Shown: in pieces, positions 8,107 through 18,362 of the stretch
How the letters are laid out: every line of letters starts with the position of its first letter
Position numbering within the stretch: position 1 is the first letter of the stretch
DNA from: a virus
Virus record (IMG/VR): IMGVR_UViG_3300009503_000027
Coordinates: 16,835-80,834 of that record
Direction: 5' to 3' (one strand)
DNA: 64,000 nucleotides
The notes under the pieces: generated by a model
The model's input: the letters and a program-made list of their open reading frames with translations, nothing else
Database searches by the model: none
Told to the model about the DNA's origin: nothing
Program-made: the position numbers and the translations under genes

Positions 8107-8596
8107 ATGTAGGGCCCTCGGTGCGGGCGTCACCCTTGAGCGGATAGCCCGCGAAGTGTTGACCGAGGTGCTAAATGAGATTGCTAGCGCCCCTGATGTT
8201 CCCGAGTTTGAGGGTGCACTAAAGCACGGTTGGAGCATTGTTGCCAGCGGGGGCGGGGCGAACGAGGGTTGGGCAGTAGCCGAAAATCCTTCTACTGTCC
8301 TGCCACCTCGCGAGAGCCAAACCGGGCCAGCACCGTATGACTATGCCCGTGGTATAGAAGAAGGGCACCGGGGCCACTGGGTAGATTTGCGCCCCCGGAG
8401 AGCTCGCCGCCGCCACCGGCAGAAACTGATCCGCTGGATACAGACGAAAGGGCCCGAATGGATGCGCGAGCAGTTAGCAGATCGGAAGTTCGTTTGGATA
8501 CCGCGGTATCCCCCGCATCCCTTTGCGCAGCCCATCCTGGAGAGATGTGTCAACAACCCACGGCTCATCCGAGCGGTCTTGCGGCGCCTGGGGTGA
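8081..8596 (+). CDS. Hypothetical tail protein, weakly HK97 gp10-like
   Basis: Start at ATG 8081 (GGGAGGAG upstream), overlapping the chaperone extension by 26 bases, 171 residues. An N-terminal helix is followed by HGWSIVASGGGANEGWAVAEN and then YDYARGIEEGHRGHWVDLRP, which recalls the Y-A-x-x-E-x-G-T region of HK97 gp10-like tail-completion proteins. The C-terminal third is very basic (RRARRRHRQ). A gp10-like gene usually precedes the tail tube, so its place after the chaperones is atypical and the assignment is weak. Confidence 0.4.
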   Translation: MPVGEVLIECRALGAGVTLERIAREVLTEVLNEIASAPDVPEFEGALKHGWSIVASGGGANEGWAVAENPSTVLPPRESQTGPAPYDYARGIEEGHRGHWVDLRPRRARRRHRQKLIRWIQTKGPEWMREQLADRKFVWIPRYPPHPFAQPILERCVNNPRLIRAVLRRLG

Positions 8597-8601
8597 TCTA
8601 A

Positions 8602-11600
8602 ATGGCAATGAACGTCACTGTCCGTGTAATTCCCGATCGCACCACGCAGGAGCTTATGGCCATTCTGTCGGGGCGCCTCCAGCGTGCGTGGAGGATGAGC
8701 ATCTTTAGTCGGGGCGACCAACGCGCTATTGAGCAGACAATAGCGCGCATGGTACAGGCCCAGACGCAGATTGCGGAGCTTCAAGAGCGACTAATAAATG
8801 CCGAGAGCGATGAACACGATAGGATACGCAGCCGAATTGCCGGGATACGTGTGCTACTAAACCTAGAACGCCAGCACCTGCGCATCCTGCAGTTACAAGC
8901 ACAACAAGGAACGGTACTAGGCCGCATCTTCAGGGGCCTCAGGACAGTATGGCAGCGCACATGGGGAGTATTTTCATCCATCTACACGCCGATCATGCGT
9001 GCCTACTGGACATTGGTGTCCTTCTATTACATGGTAGGCCACCTTGTTAGGCCGATTGCCACACTTGAATATGCATTGTTAGGTCTTGCCCGCCGCGCCT
9101 TGTCTGAAGTCGTCCGTGGCATCCGGACAATGATTACCTCTGCCCAAGAGCTAGAGGGTGCTGTTGCGCGTTCCCGGGCCCTTTTTGGGCGGGGAGCAGG
9201 TACCCGGATGGTTCAATGGGCAATGGGCCTCTCCATTGGCACACCGTATCAAGCAGAACAGATCTTCGGCGCGGCCCGTATGGCCCAGGCCCTACAGCTA
9301 GGCAGGTACGCTAACATTCAGGACATCATCTTGCGTGCTGCTGGGCCATTGAGTGTTGTCTTCGCAGATCGTCTCCAACGGGGCATGGAAGATGCCATGT
9401 ACGGTATTGGCCGTGCTGTGGTAGGTGGCTACTGGCGTATCCTGCGCCGCCTCGGTATCACGCCCGAAGATCTAGCAGCTAAATATGGCACTCCCATGCC
9501 AGGAACGGAGGCTTCCCGTACAGAAGCGGGCCGTGCTGCTTTGCTCCGCGCCATCATGGCAGAAGTGATGGCCCGTTACGGGGGAGCCGTGCAAGAGTTC
9601 GCGGGCACATGGCAAGTCCTGCTAGCCGACCTCAAGGATATATGGCAGTACTTCGTGCTCCGGTATGACTGGAACGTCCAGGAGGACACGCAGAGGCAAG
9701 GGACAATTACATCTCTAATTAAGCAACTTGTGAAGGGCTTCCGCGATACATTCCTGTCCTGGATGCAAAGTGGCAAGCTCGACCGTTTCATTGAGTCATT
9801 GGTGGCACTAACAAGCTGGATGCAGCCCCTGGTCAGCTGGATAGTCCAGCATATGGAGCCATTGATTGACTATGCCACCCAAGTGCTAGACCGGCTCTAC
9901 AAATGGTTAGACGAGGCATTCCTACGGTTCTTTGGTGTAAGACTGAAGGACTTGAATACGCCTGAGGGCTTGGCCCTCTTCGGCAAGGGGCTCATGGCAA
10001 ACATTACTAGCATAGGCTCCGATATAATTGGTATTCTCCAGGCGGGCTTGGTCCTCCAGAAGGAAATGATGAATATAATGTTCTTGATAGCCGATATTCT
10101 GGCTCGCCTGACTGACTACTTCACGAAGGGCAAATACGGTGTAGCGCAGAAGGTCCAGGTGCTTTGGGGCGCCGCTACCCAGACGATGGGCAAAGTTATA
10201 GGCTGGGTAGGCGCCGCGGGCCAAAGGGTAGGGCAATGGAGTGTTTATTGGCGCCGCGAAGAGTTGCAAGAAGCATTGCGGCGCCTCGGCTATGATGAGC
10301 CGGAAATCCAGCAGATATTGGCGCGGGTAGACCAACAGGTAGCAAGTGATCGGAATATTGAGACGCCCCAGCAACAGGAGGCAGTCTACCGCCGGGCCGT
10401 TAACTGGGCGTTAGAAAGGTTGCGGGCAGGAGAGTTTCAGCCAGCGGTACCACAAAGCTTCCAGCGCGGTGGCAAGGTCGAACGTAGTGGTCTGGCATAT
10501 GTACATAGAGGGGAAGTGATAGTACCTACCCGGCCGGAGTGGGAGGAACTGTCGCCACGCGAGCGCGAGAGACAAGCACGGGCCTTGGAAGAGGCCATGG
10601 GCTGGCGCCGCCCCGCAGTCTGGGAACGTGCTATCGGATGGTTGCGTGGGCACAGGGATCTTCTCATGGGCGAAGCAAGCCTTATTCCTTGGCTCCTGCC
10701 CGCTGGAGCAGGGCAAGGGCGTATTCCAGAGGGGCTCACACGAGCCTGGAACTGGGCTAGGGGCTTGTGGGAACAGCGCAGGTTGGAAAGAGATATAGCG
10801 ACCGATCCCGAAAGCGTGCAACACAGACTAGGGGAGTATGTCGCCCGTTATGGGGGACCACGTGGCCAAGGCTTAAGTTGGGCGGACTGGCAAGATGCGC
10901 TCTTTATTCTCAGCTTTCTCTTCCCCATAGAGGGGGAGGTATCCAGTGCCATTGGAGTGCTTATGCGGATGGGCCGACTTAGCAGGGCTTGGCGCTGGGT
11001 ACAGCTAATTTTGGGTGGAGGTGAGGCTGGGGGAATTATGGGATTTGCAGAAGGCGCCCATAGGGAACCATGGCTCACACGCGCCTGGACTTGGCTCCGC
11101 CGCCTTGTAGGCGGGGCGGATGAGGCACAGATTAGACAATGGAAAAGACTTGCGTCTCAATTGGCGCGTGAACGCAAGTGGAGAGAGGCGCGGTTCTTTG
11201 GTAGGCGGGCCCGCCTAGCCGAACTTCGCCTGGATCAGCGTGCAGTTGAGGTGTTGCGTACGTGGCTGCGTGATAAATGGACCTGGTGGAGAAGGCACTT
11301 CGGTGATTTGGAACGTGAAGTGTTTCATCACAAAAGAGGAGTTAAGATGTTAAGAGAGGCGCGCCTAATTGAAGATGCGGAGGCCAGGAGGGGGGCGATC
11401 CTGCGGGCACGGCGTAGTGAGCTCGCAGAGGCAGCACAGGCCCACCGAAAGGCGCGTGCTGCACGAGAACGATCGATATGGAGAGCCATCTGGACTAGAT
11501 TCGCGAAGATCCGGGCTAGATTTGCAAAAGAGGCCTCCGAAGAAGCCCCACAAATCACAGACCCCGAGTTGCGGTGGATAGCAAATCAGCTAGAAGAATT

Positions 11601-12018
11601 AAAGCAGGGCCAGGTACAAGTGGGCAAGGCCATAAGACGTGGCCGCATACTGGCATGGTTAAAGTGGTTAATACCTGCCGCCGGTGTACCAATTATATGG
11701 CACTATGCGCACCGGCGGGGCGAAGAGGTAGCTAAAGGGGCGGGAGAGGCAGTCGGCGGTGGCTTCGAGGACTTACAGAGGATGCAAGAACAATACCAGC
11801 AGCAACCAGGTTGGGGCACTCCTGCCCAGCCTCCTGCTTGGGGTACTAGCCAGCCGCTGCCGCCGCCCACCGGCGGTGCCGCAGGAGGGGCGCCTAATAT
11901 CTATATAGGGGGGAATGTTATTGTGAACAATCCCAACCGCCGCTTCTTAGAGGACTTCTCGGAGGCTATCGGGATTGACCCATCAGAGCTTGACCAGAAG
12001 ATGGGGGCAAACTACTGA
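8602..12018 (+). CDS. Tail tape measure protein
   Basis: Longest gene in the window (1138 residues); its length sets tail length. It follows the chaperones directly, as in siphoviruses. An N-terminal helical coiled-coil region (residues about 30-110, AQTQIAELQERL) is followed by hydrophobic stretches around residues 130-170. A typical tape-measure signature, FQRGGKVERSGLAYVHRGEV, lies near residue 625. Residues about 840-1010 are Arg/Trp/Ala-rich helices. The C-terminus is a Pro/Gly-rich linker and a small ending IYIGGNVIVNNPNRRFLE. No lysozyme or peptidase motif is evident. By tape-measure scaling the tail would be roughly 170 nm, an estimate only. Confidence 0.85.
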   Translation: MAMNVTVRVIPDRTTQELMAILSGRLQRAWRMSIFSRGDQRAIEQTIARMVQAQTQIAELQERLINAESDEHDRIRSRIAGIRVLLNLERQHLRILQLQAQQGTVLGRIFRGLRTVWQRTWGVFSSIYTPIMRAYWTLVSFYYMVGHLVRPIATLEYALLGLARRALSEVVRGIRTMITSAQELEGAVARSRALFGRGAGTRMVQWAMGLSIGTPYQAEQIFGAARMAQALQLGRYANIQDIILRAAGPLSVVFADRLQRGMEDAMYGIGRAVVGGYWRILRRLGITPEDLAAKYGTPMPGTEASRTEAGRAALLRAIMAEVMARYGGAVQEFAGTWQVLLADLKDIWQYFVLRYDWNVQEDTQRQGTITSLIKQLVKGFRDTFLSWMQSGKLDRFIESLVALTSWMQPLVSWIVQHMEPLIDYATQVLDRLYKWLDEAFLRFFGVRLKDLNTPEGLALFGKGLMANITSIGSDIIGILQAGLVLQKEMMNIMFLIADILARLTDYFTKGKYGVAQKVQVLWGAATQTMGKVIGWVGAAGQRVGQWSVYWRREELQEALRRLGYDEPEIQQILARVDQQVASDRNIETPQQQEAVYRRAVNWALERLRAGEFQPAVPQSFQRGGKVERSGLAYVHRGEVIVPTRPEWEELSPRERERQARALEEAMGWRRPAVWERAIGWLRGHRDLLMGEASLIPWLLPAGAGQGRIPEGLTRAWNWARGLWEQRRLERDIATDPESVQHRLGEYVARYGGPRGQGLSWADWQDALFILSFLFPIEGEVSSAIGVLMRMGRLSRAWRWVQLILGGGEAGGIMGFAEGAHREPWLTRAWTWLRRLVGGADEAQIRQWKRLASQLARERKWREARFFGRRARLAELRLDQRAVEVLRTWLRDKWTWWRRHFGDLEREVFHHKRGVKMLREARLIEDAEARRGAILRARRSELAEAAQAHRKARAARERSIWRAIWTRFAKIRARFAKEASEEAPQITDPELRWIANQLEELKQGQVQVGKAIRRGRILAWLKWLIPAAGVPIIWHYAHRRGEEVAKGAGEAVGGGFEDLQRMQEQYQQQPGWGTPAQPPAWGTSQPLPPPTGGAAGGAPNIYIGGNVIVNNPNRRFLEDFSEAIGIDPSELDQKMGANY

Positions 12019-12269
12019 TGAAGATAGTCATTCTGCAGTGGGACGATCTGGCATATGTATTTAGGTCTGCCCCCGGCAGGCTTATCTTGGTTGACCGGTC
12101 AGACACACAGCCCAGCCTGCCCGTGGCAAAGTTTGTCAAGGACATCCAGCGCTGGGCCACAAATGTGGGGGCAGAGTGTGACGTGCGTAAGCTTGCCCCC
12201 GATGCGTCAATCCACGAGACGCTGGAGAAGCTTGCCGCCGAGTATGATGCACACTTGGTAGGGATATAA
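12018..12269 (+). CDS. Small conserved-position tail protein, unknown
   Basis: Unrecognised 83-residue alpha/beta protein whose ATG overlaps the tape-measure stop. It begins MKIVILQWDDLAYVFRSAPG and ends with a helix and a short strand (HETLEKLAAEYDAHLVGI). No membrane segment or Cys motif is present. Translational coupling to the tape measure suggests a tail-assembly or tail-tip role, which is inference from position. Confidence 0.5.
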   Translation: MKIVILQWDDLAYVFRSAPGRLILVDRSDTQPSLPVAKFVKDIQRWATNVGAECDVRKLAPDASIHETLEKLAAEYDAHLVGI

Positions 12270-12273
12270 GCAT

Positions 12274-15234
12274 ATGGGCTGGGCAAAGTCACAAGTGAGA
12301 ATGGACATTGCCTGGTCGGGTACGATACAGGCACTCAATCAGATCCTTATGCCGCCTAGCATAGGCCTTCTAACATTCAAGTCGGCAAGCCTTTCTGGTC
12401 CTGGTGGGAGCATATCTCTAGAGGGGCTGGGCATGAGGCTTCAGAAACGATCCGGTAATATCTATGCCGCCTACATGTACTTCAGATTAACCATACAGGC
12501 CTGGGGGAGCAGCATGCCCCCCCCGTCCTTAACCAAATACATTTGGCTCTACTTGGGCGAAATTGAGCTCCCCCCCCCTCCTGTCGAGCCTCCCCCGATA
12601 CCTCCTGATGACATTGTCGTGGATGGCCCCAATCTTACATATAGCATCTCAGTCCAAGTCACAAATGTTGACCTTTGGTTCAAAACGACCGAGGCAGCCC
12701 TAACCAAACGTGGCTTCCTTTGGTTTGGTGACCGCAATGCATCAGAGGGGTGGGGTATAGGTGAGGGGAGTACGACCACAGTGACAGCAACTGGCCCCGG
12801 CGGGCCATTCCAAGTACAGGGCAATCTCAATCCGGTAGAGCCTACAGGAGACTTAGGAATAGGGTGGGCCGTCACCGGAGGCCTCTCTTGCTACAGAGCA
12901 CCCGAAGAAGTAGTCGGCTTGCCCCTGGCGCGCGTCAGCGCAGTTAACTTCAACGGGATCGCAGTTGATTTCTCGCAGTGTGAGCTATACAATCCGGGGG
13001 CCAATGCCCCCGATCCGTACAACTCTGCGTGGGGCAGAACATCTACGCAGACTAATTGTTGGTGCATACGCCCCAGCACAGATGGTGCCGAAATGTACCG
13101 CCGGGGCAATAGCACAGGGTCTGAGGCCGTCTGGGGATTCACCATCTGGCAACCCATACATGCGAAGTTCATCAACCGGACAGGCAACTTCGGTGACGAT
13201 GCCACCCGTGATGATATTGTAGTGTGGGGTAGCCCTATCGAATGGTACCAAGAAGGCGGAGTATGGAAGTCGCGCCCGAAGAAATGGGCAGGGGACCTTG
13301 AAGTTATCCAACAGTACCGCTCTTGGCTATTCCATTATGAGTGGCAGACGCTATCCTCTCAGACAGTCTTTGTCAATGTTGATACGGAGTGGCGGGAGGC
13401 TAACAATGAAGACGTTGGGGGCACTAGCAATGGTGATCCCCAGAACGATATCCCTTGCCCCCTTATCCTACATCCCCTAAATGTAACAAACTTAGAGGGC
13501 GACCCAACGGCGGAATGGGGCAGCTGGATAACGGTTGCGCATTCAGAGCCTATTGCATTTTTCGACAAGGATGACAGTGACAGGCCTGCCGCCTGGACCG
13601 GGAGCAATGGCCTCACACCGGGGGAGTATCCCGATGACTACATCTGGCAGGTGGCGGCAAGGTCGAACAATCCCACCGCTACGCTCACAACCGTTTCGCG
13701 CAAGTGGCTAGAGCTTGATAGATTGCAAGAAAAACTAAATGATCCCGAGAGGCAGCACAATCACGACTGGGTAATACAGAACTACCCTAACCTGCCAATA
13801 GCGCAGAGCCAAGACGATCCCGAATGGCACGAACAGATACCTGTTGAAAACGAATGGCATTGGCAGAATCAAACCTGGCTAGAGATTGACCTTAATGCCC
13901 CGCGTGATGCTACAATACAAGTTGTGGTGACCTATTCGGAGATATACGTATACGATCCTTGGTACACCTGCTTCGAACACACGTTCGGCGCAGAGGGAGA
14001 GTGGGAATACAGCCGTACACAGAAGCAGGTTGTATATACTGCCACCGTCGAGAAGACACCGGCGGGGCAAGAATTCACGCCAGTCCTAATTGACCTTTGC
14101 AGCCCGGTATCGGGCGAACGGCCGCCGCGTCTCTGGCATGTTGACAAGGTAGACATTGTTATCATCGGAGAAAGCCCCGCAGAGGACGAAACATGGACGC
14201 TGCACTCCATCTGGCTTACTGGTATGTATTGGAAAGATGAGTGGGGGCCAGATCCACCCACATTCTTCAGCGTGCGGGAATATGACCCCTATGATTGGTT
14301 AAGTGACTATACTGGCTTCGCCAGTATCACGGATGGCAAGCCATGTTTCGACATAGTCTATGGGTATGAAGAGCATGAGTCGGTAGAGCGTAGTCTGAAG
14401 CAGCGGCAGAAGTATAGGCATTGCCCCGAATCGGAGGCGGAAGGCATCCTCGATTATGCCAAGCCCCTGGCCCGGCTGCTGGATGAGATCAACTGGCAGC
14501 GCGGTTGGGAGGCAGGTTGGACTAACGGCGACCCTCACCTCGGGCCTAAGAACCGCGACGCCGAGGGCAATACATTCGTCAGTACATTCCGTTGGTGGGA
14601 CTTGCTACGCTCACATGAATATAAGTTCTTGCAGTATGCCGAGCTAAAAGGAGCACCAATAGTACGTGGATGGTATCTTGCCGCCGGTATCAAGCACACA
14701 ATCTATTATGAGAAGTGGCCCCAGGGCCGCATCCACGGCATGGCCTACACGGGGAATAGCCGTGCACGGAACATGGGCACTGTTAGGCTCTACCGGCGGC
14801 CCGCCGAGGGTGGCGACTGGGCACTAATAGATACCACCACGACTGATGAGCACGGCAGGTTCAGGTTCGACCCCGTTCAGGAGAAGGGCTGGATATACCG
14901 GGTTAGTACGGGCGGCTCCATGCTCTACGCAAAGAACGCGCGCTACTCCTGGTCGTTGGGGGCGCTGGAGGCTGGGGCGGGAGTACTTGCCTGCAACATG
15001 TTCGGCAACATCTACCGATTTGAGTCGCAGGGCAATAGTGTGATATTCTATTGGGCACAGGGGTTAGGGGGCCCTTGGCATGGGCCGTATACCCTGGCGA
15101 CCTTTGATCAAAGCGTGGCAAAAGTAGCTGCCACCGAACTGTCAGGGTCTATCCAGGTGGTAGTGGTGTTGTCTGATAATACTACCAAGCTGGTACGTTG
15201 TACTAAGCTGGGGGCAGGGAAGATACTTGGCTAA
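12274..15234 (+). CDS. Large tail-tip structural protein
   Basis: A 986-residue beta-rich protein just after the tape measure, where distal-tail and tail-associated proteins lie. It is rich in Trp, Tyr, Gly and Pro, has a Pro-rich hinge at residues about 92-110 (PPPPVEPPPIPPDD), and then several beta-sandwich-like regions. Residues about 820-900 resemble a carboxypeptidase-regulatory-like fold (RIHGMAYTGNSRARNMGTVR and TDEHGRFRFDP), a common surface-display module. It probably forms part of the adhesion apparatus. Exact family not recognised. Confidence 0.6.
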   Translation: MGWAKSQVRMDIAWSGTIQALNQILMPPSIGLLTFKSASLSGPGGSISLEGLGMRLQKRSGNIYAAYMYFRLTIQAWGSSMPPPSLTKYIWLYLGEIELPPPPVEPPPIPPDDIVVDGPNLTYSISVQVTNVDLWFKTTEAALTKRGFLWFGDRNASEGWGIGEGSTTTVTATGPGGPFQVQGNLNPVEPTGDLGIGWAVTGGLSCYRAPEEVVGLPLARVSAVNFNGIAVDFSQCELYNPGANAPDPYNSAWGRTSTQTNCWCIRPSTDGAEMYRRGNSTGSEAVWGFTIWQPIHAKFINRTGNFGDDATRDDIVVWGSPIEWYQEGGVWKSRPKKWAGDLEVIQQYRSWLFHYEWQTLSSQTVFVNVDTEWREANNEDVGGTSNGDPQNDIPCPLILHPLNVTNLEGDPTAEWGSWITVAHSEPIAFFDKDDSDRPAAWTGSNGLTPGEYPDDYIWQVAARSNNPTATLTTVSRKWLELDRLQEKLNDPERQHNHDWVIQNYPNLPIAQSQDDPEWHEQIPVENEWHWQNQTWLEIDLNAPRDATIQVVVTYSEIYVYDPWYTCFEHTFGAEGEWEYSRTQKQVVYTATVEKTPAGQEFTPVLIDLCSPVSGERPPRLWHVDKVDIVIIGESPAEDETWTLHSIWLTGMYWKDEWGPDPPTFFSVREYDPYDWLSDYTGFASITDGKPCFDIVYGYEEHESVERSLKQRQKYRHCPESEAEGILDYAKPLARLLDEINWQRGWEAGWTNGDPHLGPKNRDAEGNTFVSTFRWWDLLRSHEYKFLQYAELKGAPIVRGWYLAAGIKHTIYYEKWPQGRIHGMAYTGNSRARNMGTVRLYRRPAEGGDWALIDTTTTDEHGRFRFDPVQEKGWIYRVSTGGSMLYAKNARYSWSLGALEAGAGVLACNMFGNIYRFESQGNSVIFYWAQGLGGPWHGPYTLATFDQSVAKVAATELSGSIQVVVVLSDNTTKLVRCTKLGAGKILG

Positions 15235-15517
15235 CTTGGCCTGCGTCTGGACAATGTACTATATTGTCGTCCTCGAACAGAAGAGTGACGGTATCTATTG
15301 CCGCCGATACAATCCCGTGAATGGCCAGCAATGTAAGTTCTCTGATAACAGCTACGAGAAGCGCGTTATACCGTACAGTTCGGAATTCGATGCCGTGCAG
15401 GATGGCTTTACCATAATTGTCTACCTGGCGAGCGAGCCGGGCTACTCGGGAGAGACCGCTACTCTTTATGTGTCCTACGACATGGGTGAGACCTTCGAGC
15501 GGAGGCCAAGGGAATAA
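15227..15517 (+). CDS. Small tail protein, unknown
   Basis: Unrecognised 96-residue beta-rich protein. TTG 15227 is chosen (AGGGAAGA upstream, overlapping the previous gene). ATG 15254 is an alternative. The C-terminal part (FTIIVYLASEPGYSGETATL, YVSYDMGETFERRP) looks like a BNR-type strand pattern (S-x-D-x-G-x-x-F). The tail-tip gene upstream ends with a similar beta pattern, so the two may have been one protein. It ends on the start of the next gene. Confidence 0.5.
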   Translation: MANLACVWTMYYIVVLEQKSDGIYCRRYNPVNGQQCKFSDNSYEKRVIPYSSEFDAVQDGFTIIVYLASEPGYSGETATLYVSYDMGETFERRPRE

Positions 15518-18162
15518 TGTCCGATACAAGGGCACGGGTTGCCGCACATTTCAGATTGTATGACCTGCCTCATCCACCATACTCGGTGAAGTATCAGTCC
15601 ATTGCCTTCTATGAGCGCATCTCAGATATATGGAACCGGGGCACAAGGGATAGACGTGGCTCAGAAGCGTGTATGAGTTATGTAGATGTTACGGAGATCT
15701 TCCCTCTCCATCCTGAAGGTGTTATTGTTGACACCGCCCAAGGCAAGCGCGTGTATGTCCCCGCGGTCACCTATGTTAGCTCCATTGGTAGCGCATTCCT
15801 GACGCCAATCCCCAATGGGGCAGTAAAGATGGACCTATCTTACTTCACCCCTGGTGGTGAGCATGCTGGCGACTGGATGGATGACGTTCCGTCCTTGCCG
15901 GGCGTCAAGAACCGCTGGCTGATCATGCCCAATGGCGATGCCCTTGAGCCGGGGCAATGGAATATACTTACTTCTAATTTTACACTGCCCCCCAACCCCA
16001 CCATCATCTTCCAGTTAGCGATGGCTAACCGCGTCCCCGAAGAGACAGAAGGAGAGGGCGAAGGGGAGCCCCAGCCGGAAACCCGCGACTTCCAGGGCGT
16101 AGTGGTAGACTTTGGCCGTAATGAGCGCCGCTACATTAGGTTGTGGTTTGCCATTGAGGGCGGCATTGCTGTGGAGTATTGTGACAATGTGCTCACGTCG
16201 GGGCAGGCGGTGTATGTGCAATTAGGTGGGGCAGGTTCGTATTATGCAGAGCTGCCGGCATTAATGAGTATCAACCGGGGCGAAGCACGCGGCGTACGGA
16301 TGATGGTACAGATAATGAAAACCGTTGGTGGCATCGCCATCACCACAAACTGGTGGCGCAACTGTATCCTCATAAACCTACCCCTGGAGAGCAATGATGA
16401 CTTTGCCCCGCCACACCTGTGGGGTATACCGTGGCAGATACCGGCATCGCCTATAACATTCATGGGGAATTGCGGCATCTGGGCGCTGTCATACTTTCCT
16501 ACTTGGATGCCCCGTGAGGGGGGCACTATTAACGGGCCCGTCCGCAACTGTGCCTATAACTGGGTAAACAATCCCAATCCGTGGGAGTTTCGTTCCCTCA
16601 TAATGGTTCCGACAGAGGGGGGCAGTATCACAGTCAGCCCCTGTTTCGACAATTCGGGCAATCCTATTCCGGGGCGTGCCACCATCCCATCCGTAGACGG
16701 CGGCAGTCCCGATGAGCGCTGGCGTTTCGAGTGGCAGGCGTGTCTGACACCCGCCGAGTGGACCTATGGTGAAACCCAACAGTTCAAAACATATACTTCG
16801 CCGCATCTTCTATCTGTTACTGCATACAAGCGGGCGTATGTAGAGCAAAACACCTCTACGTATCGCGACATCACGGCGGACGTCAAGTCGATCAACATAG
16901 ACGCGGCGGAGAGTGGTGCAGTGACGGGGGAGGTAGAGATAGACCGTAAGCCTTGGGAGGCAATGCTCAGCAACTGGACACGCTACCGACGCCGGACTGC
17001 CCAGCTAGCTCTTTGGTGGACCGACCCGCAGGGCAACCCCGTAGGCCTGGTGCCCGAAGGCCAGTACGACTTCGGCGGCATGGCCTCGCGTCCTCAAGCC
17101 ACCACGGGACGCGGCACTTCACCAATACTTTCCTTCCCTATCGCCGACTATTTGTCGGCATTGGGCAGCGATAACCGAGTAATAGACATCCCTCCCGGTG
17201 ATGCCTGGCCCCTCAAAGACTACCTGGAATATATCCTACAGTCGGCGGGCATAGGCCCCGCATTATATACCAGCGAAGATGTCGACAAGGGCCTGGAGGA
17301 CCTAGGGATAGTGATTCCAGCAGGTGACCTGACTGCCCCCGCCTTCAAGGGCTCAGCCGAAGCTACGGTAGCCGGCCTAGTAGACAGCCTGCGCCTCATT
17401 GGCCTAGGGGCACGGCTTTGGGTCAACGGCGGCATCGTTACATGGTCATGTCAATATTGTGGCTACAAGCGCAGCCCCGATCCGGAAGACCCTCACTTCT
17501 GGTACAACCACATTAGTGGAGGCTACCGTAGCCCCGGCTGCCTAGAATTCGATAAGCTACGGGGCACACTCTATGAGCCGGGCGATGGATATACTTACGG
17601 CTACGATATCGCGGTGTTCTTAGGGATCAAGAATGCTCCCCTGAGCCGGACAACCTCAGGGCTATATGGCGATGCCCTCGAACCCTTAGCGTTGCCCGAA
17701 CTGGACACAGAAGAGAACATATATTCCACCATCAAGACCTATGGGCAGTCCTACTATCTAGGGCAGGCAGGACAACGCGAAATCAGGGAGTACACCGTCG
17801 TTGCTACCAAATGGGACGCCCTCAATAATCCATACTCCGCAGACTATACCGGCCAAGATAAGATTTTTGCAATTGGTCCTGCCGCATGGCTCAAAGATCC
17901 CCGCTGGATCCGCGCCATCACGTTGATGGAATACTACCGCCGGTGCTTTTCTTGGCAACGGCTCAATGTGACCATTCCCTTCTGGCCGGGGGCCAAGGTA
18001 GGAAGGGTATTCTTAGTGCACGGCGGCAAGGATCTTGGGCTTGACGGTACTCTATGGCGCGTGATACGATATAGACACACCTTGCGCGCGGGGGCCAAGG
18101 ATGTGCGGAGCTATGCTGCAACACAGCTAACAGGTGTCAAAATAGGCCCCCTGACATCGTAG
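15517..18162 (+). CDS. Large tail / baseplate hub-like protein
   Basis: An 881-residue beta-rich tail protein. The N-terminal half contains lectin-like beta regions and a Glu/Gly spacer (EGEGEGEPQPE, about residue 175). The C-terminal half (from about residue 440) begins DITADVKSINIDAAESGAV and continues through a hub-like domain. That domain carries a small possible zinc knuckle, CQYCGYKR with a later GC, near residues 645-680. The last part (LNVTIPFWPGAKVGRVFLV, TLWRVIRYRHTL) resembles gp27-type hub strands. Probably the tail-tip hub that anchors receptor-binding parts. Confidence 0.55.
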   Translation: MSDTRARVAAHFRLYDLPHPPYSVKYQSIAFYERISDIWNRGTRDRRGSEACMSYVDVTEIFPLHPEGVIVDTAQGKRVYVPAVTYVSSIGSAFLTPIPNGAVKMDLSYFTPGGEHAGDWMDDVPSLPGVKNRWLIMPNGDALEPGQWNILTSNFTLPPNPTIIFQLAMANRVPEETEGEGEGEPQPETRDFQGVVVDFGRNERRYIRLWFAIEGGIAVEYCDNVLTSGQAVYVQLGGAGSYYAELPALMSINRGEARGVRMMVQIMKTVGGIAITTNWWRNCILINLPLESNDDFAPPHLWGIPWQIPASPITFMGNCGIWALSYFPTWMPREGGTINGPVRNCAYNWVNNPNPWEFRSLIMVPTEGGSITVSPCFDNSGNPIPGRATIPSVDGGSPDERWRFEWQACLTPAEWTYGETQQFKTYTSPHLLSVTAYKRAYVEQNTSTYRDITADVKSINIDAAESGAVTGEVEIDRKPWEAMLSNWTRYRRRTAQLALWWTDPQGNPVGLVPEGQYDFGGMASRPQATTGRGTSPILSFPIADYLSALGSDNRVIDIPPGDAWPLKDYLEYILQSAGIGPALYTSEDVDKGLEDLGIVIPAGDLTAPAFKGSAEATVAGLVDSLRLIGLGARLWVNGGIVTWSCQYCGYKRSPDPEDPHFWYNHISGGYRSPGCLEFDKLRGTLYEPGDGYTYGYDIAVFLGIKNAPLSRTTSGLYGDALEPLALPELDTEENIYSTIKTYGQSYYLGQAGQREIREYTVVATKWDALNNPYSADYTGQDKIFAIGPAAWLKDPRWIRAITLMEYYRRCFSWQRLNVTIPFWPGAKVGRVFLVHGGKDLGLDGTLWRVIRYRHTLRAGAKDVRSYAATQLTGVKIGPLTS

Positions 18163-18171
18163 GTGAGCCAT

Positions 18172-18360
18172 ATGCGATTAGAAGACTGGCTCTTACGGGA
18201 TCTCCGGCAGCGTATGTACAGGCCTCAGCAGCTAATTGACTTCGAGCGCCGCGACATCAGTCCATACATGACACCAGATGCGATACAGCTCATAGATCCG
18301 GAAACCAACCAAATATACCCCGACTTCTATGATTTTGGTGGCTATCAGGGGGAAGAGTAG
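18172..18360 (+). CDS. Small hypothetical protein in the tail region
   Basis: Unrecognised protein of 62 residues. ATG 18172 has a GGTGAG site. A GTG at 18163 directly abuts the preceding stop and is an alternative. It is acidic and aromatic with a short N-terminal helix (MRLEDWLLRDLRQRMY), and it may be a small tail-fibre accessory. Nothing else is recognisable. Confidence 0.45.
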   Translation: MRLEDWLLRDLRQRMYRPQQLIDFERRDISPYMTPDAIQLIDPETNQIYPDFYDFGGYQGEE

Positions 18361-18362
18361 CA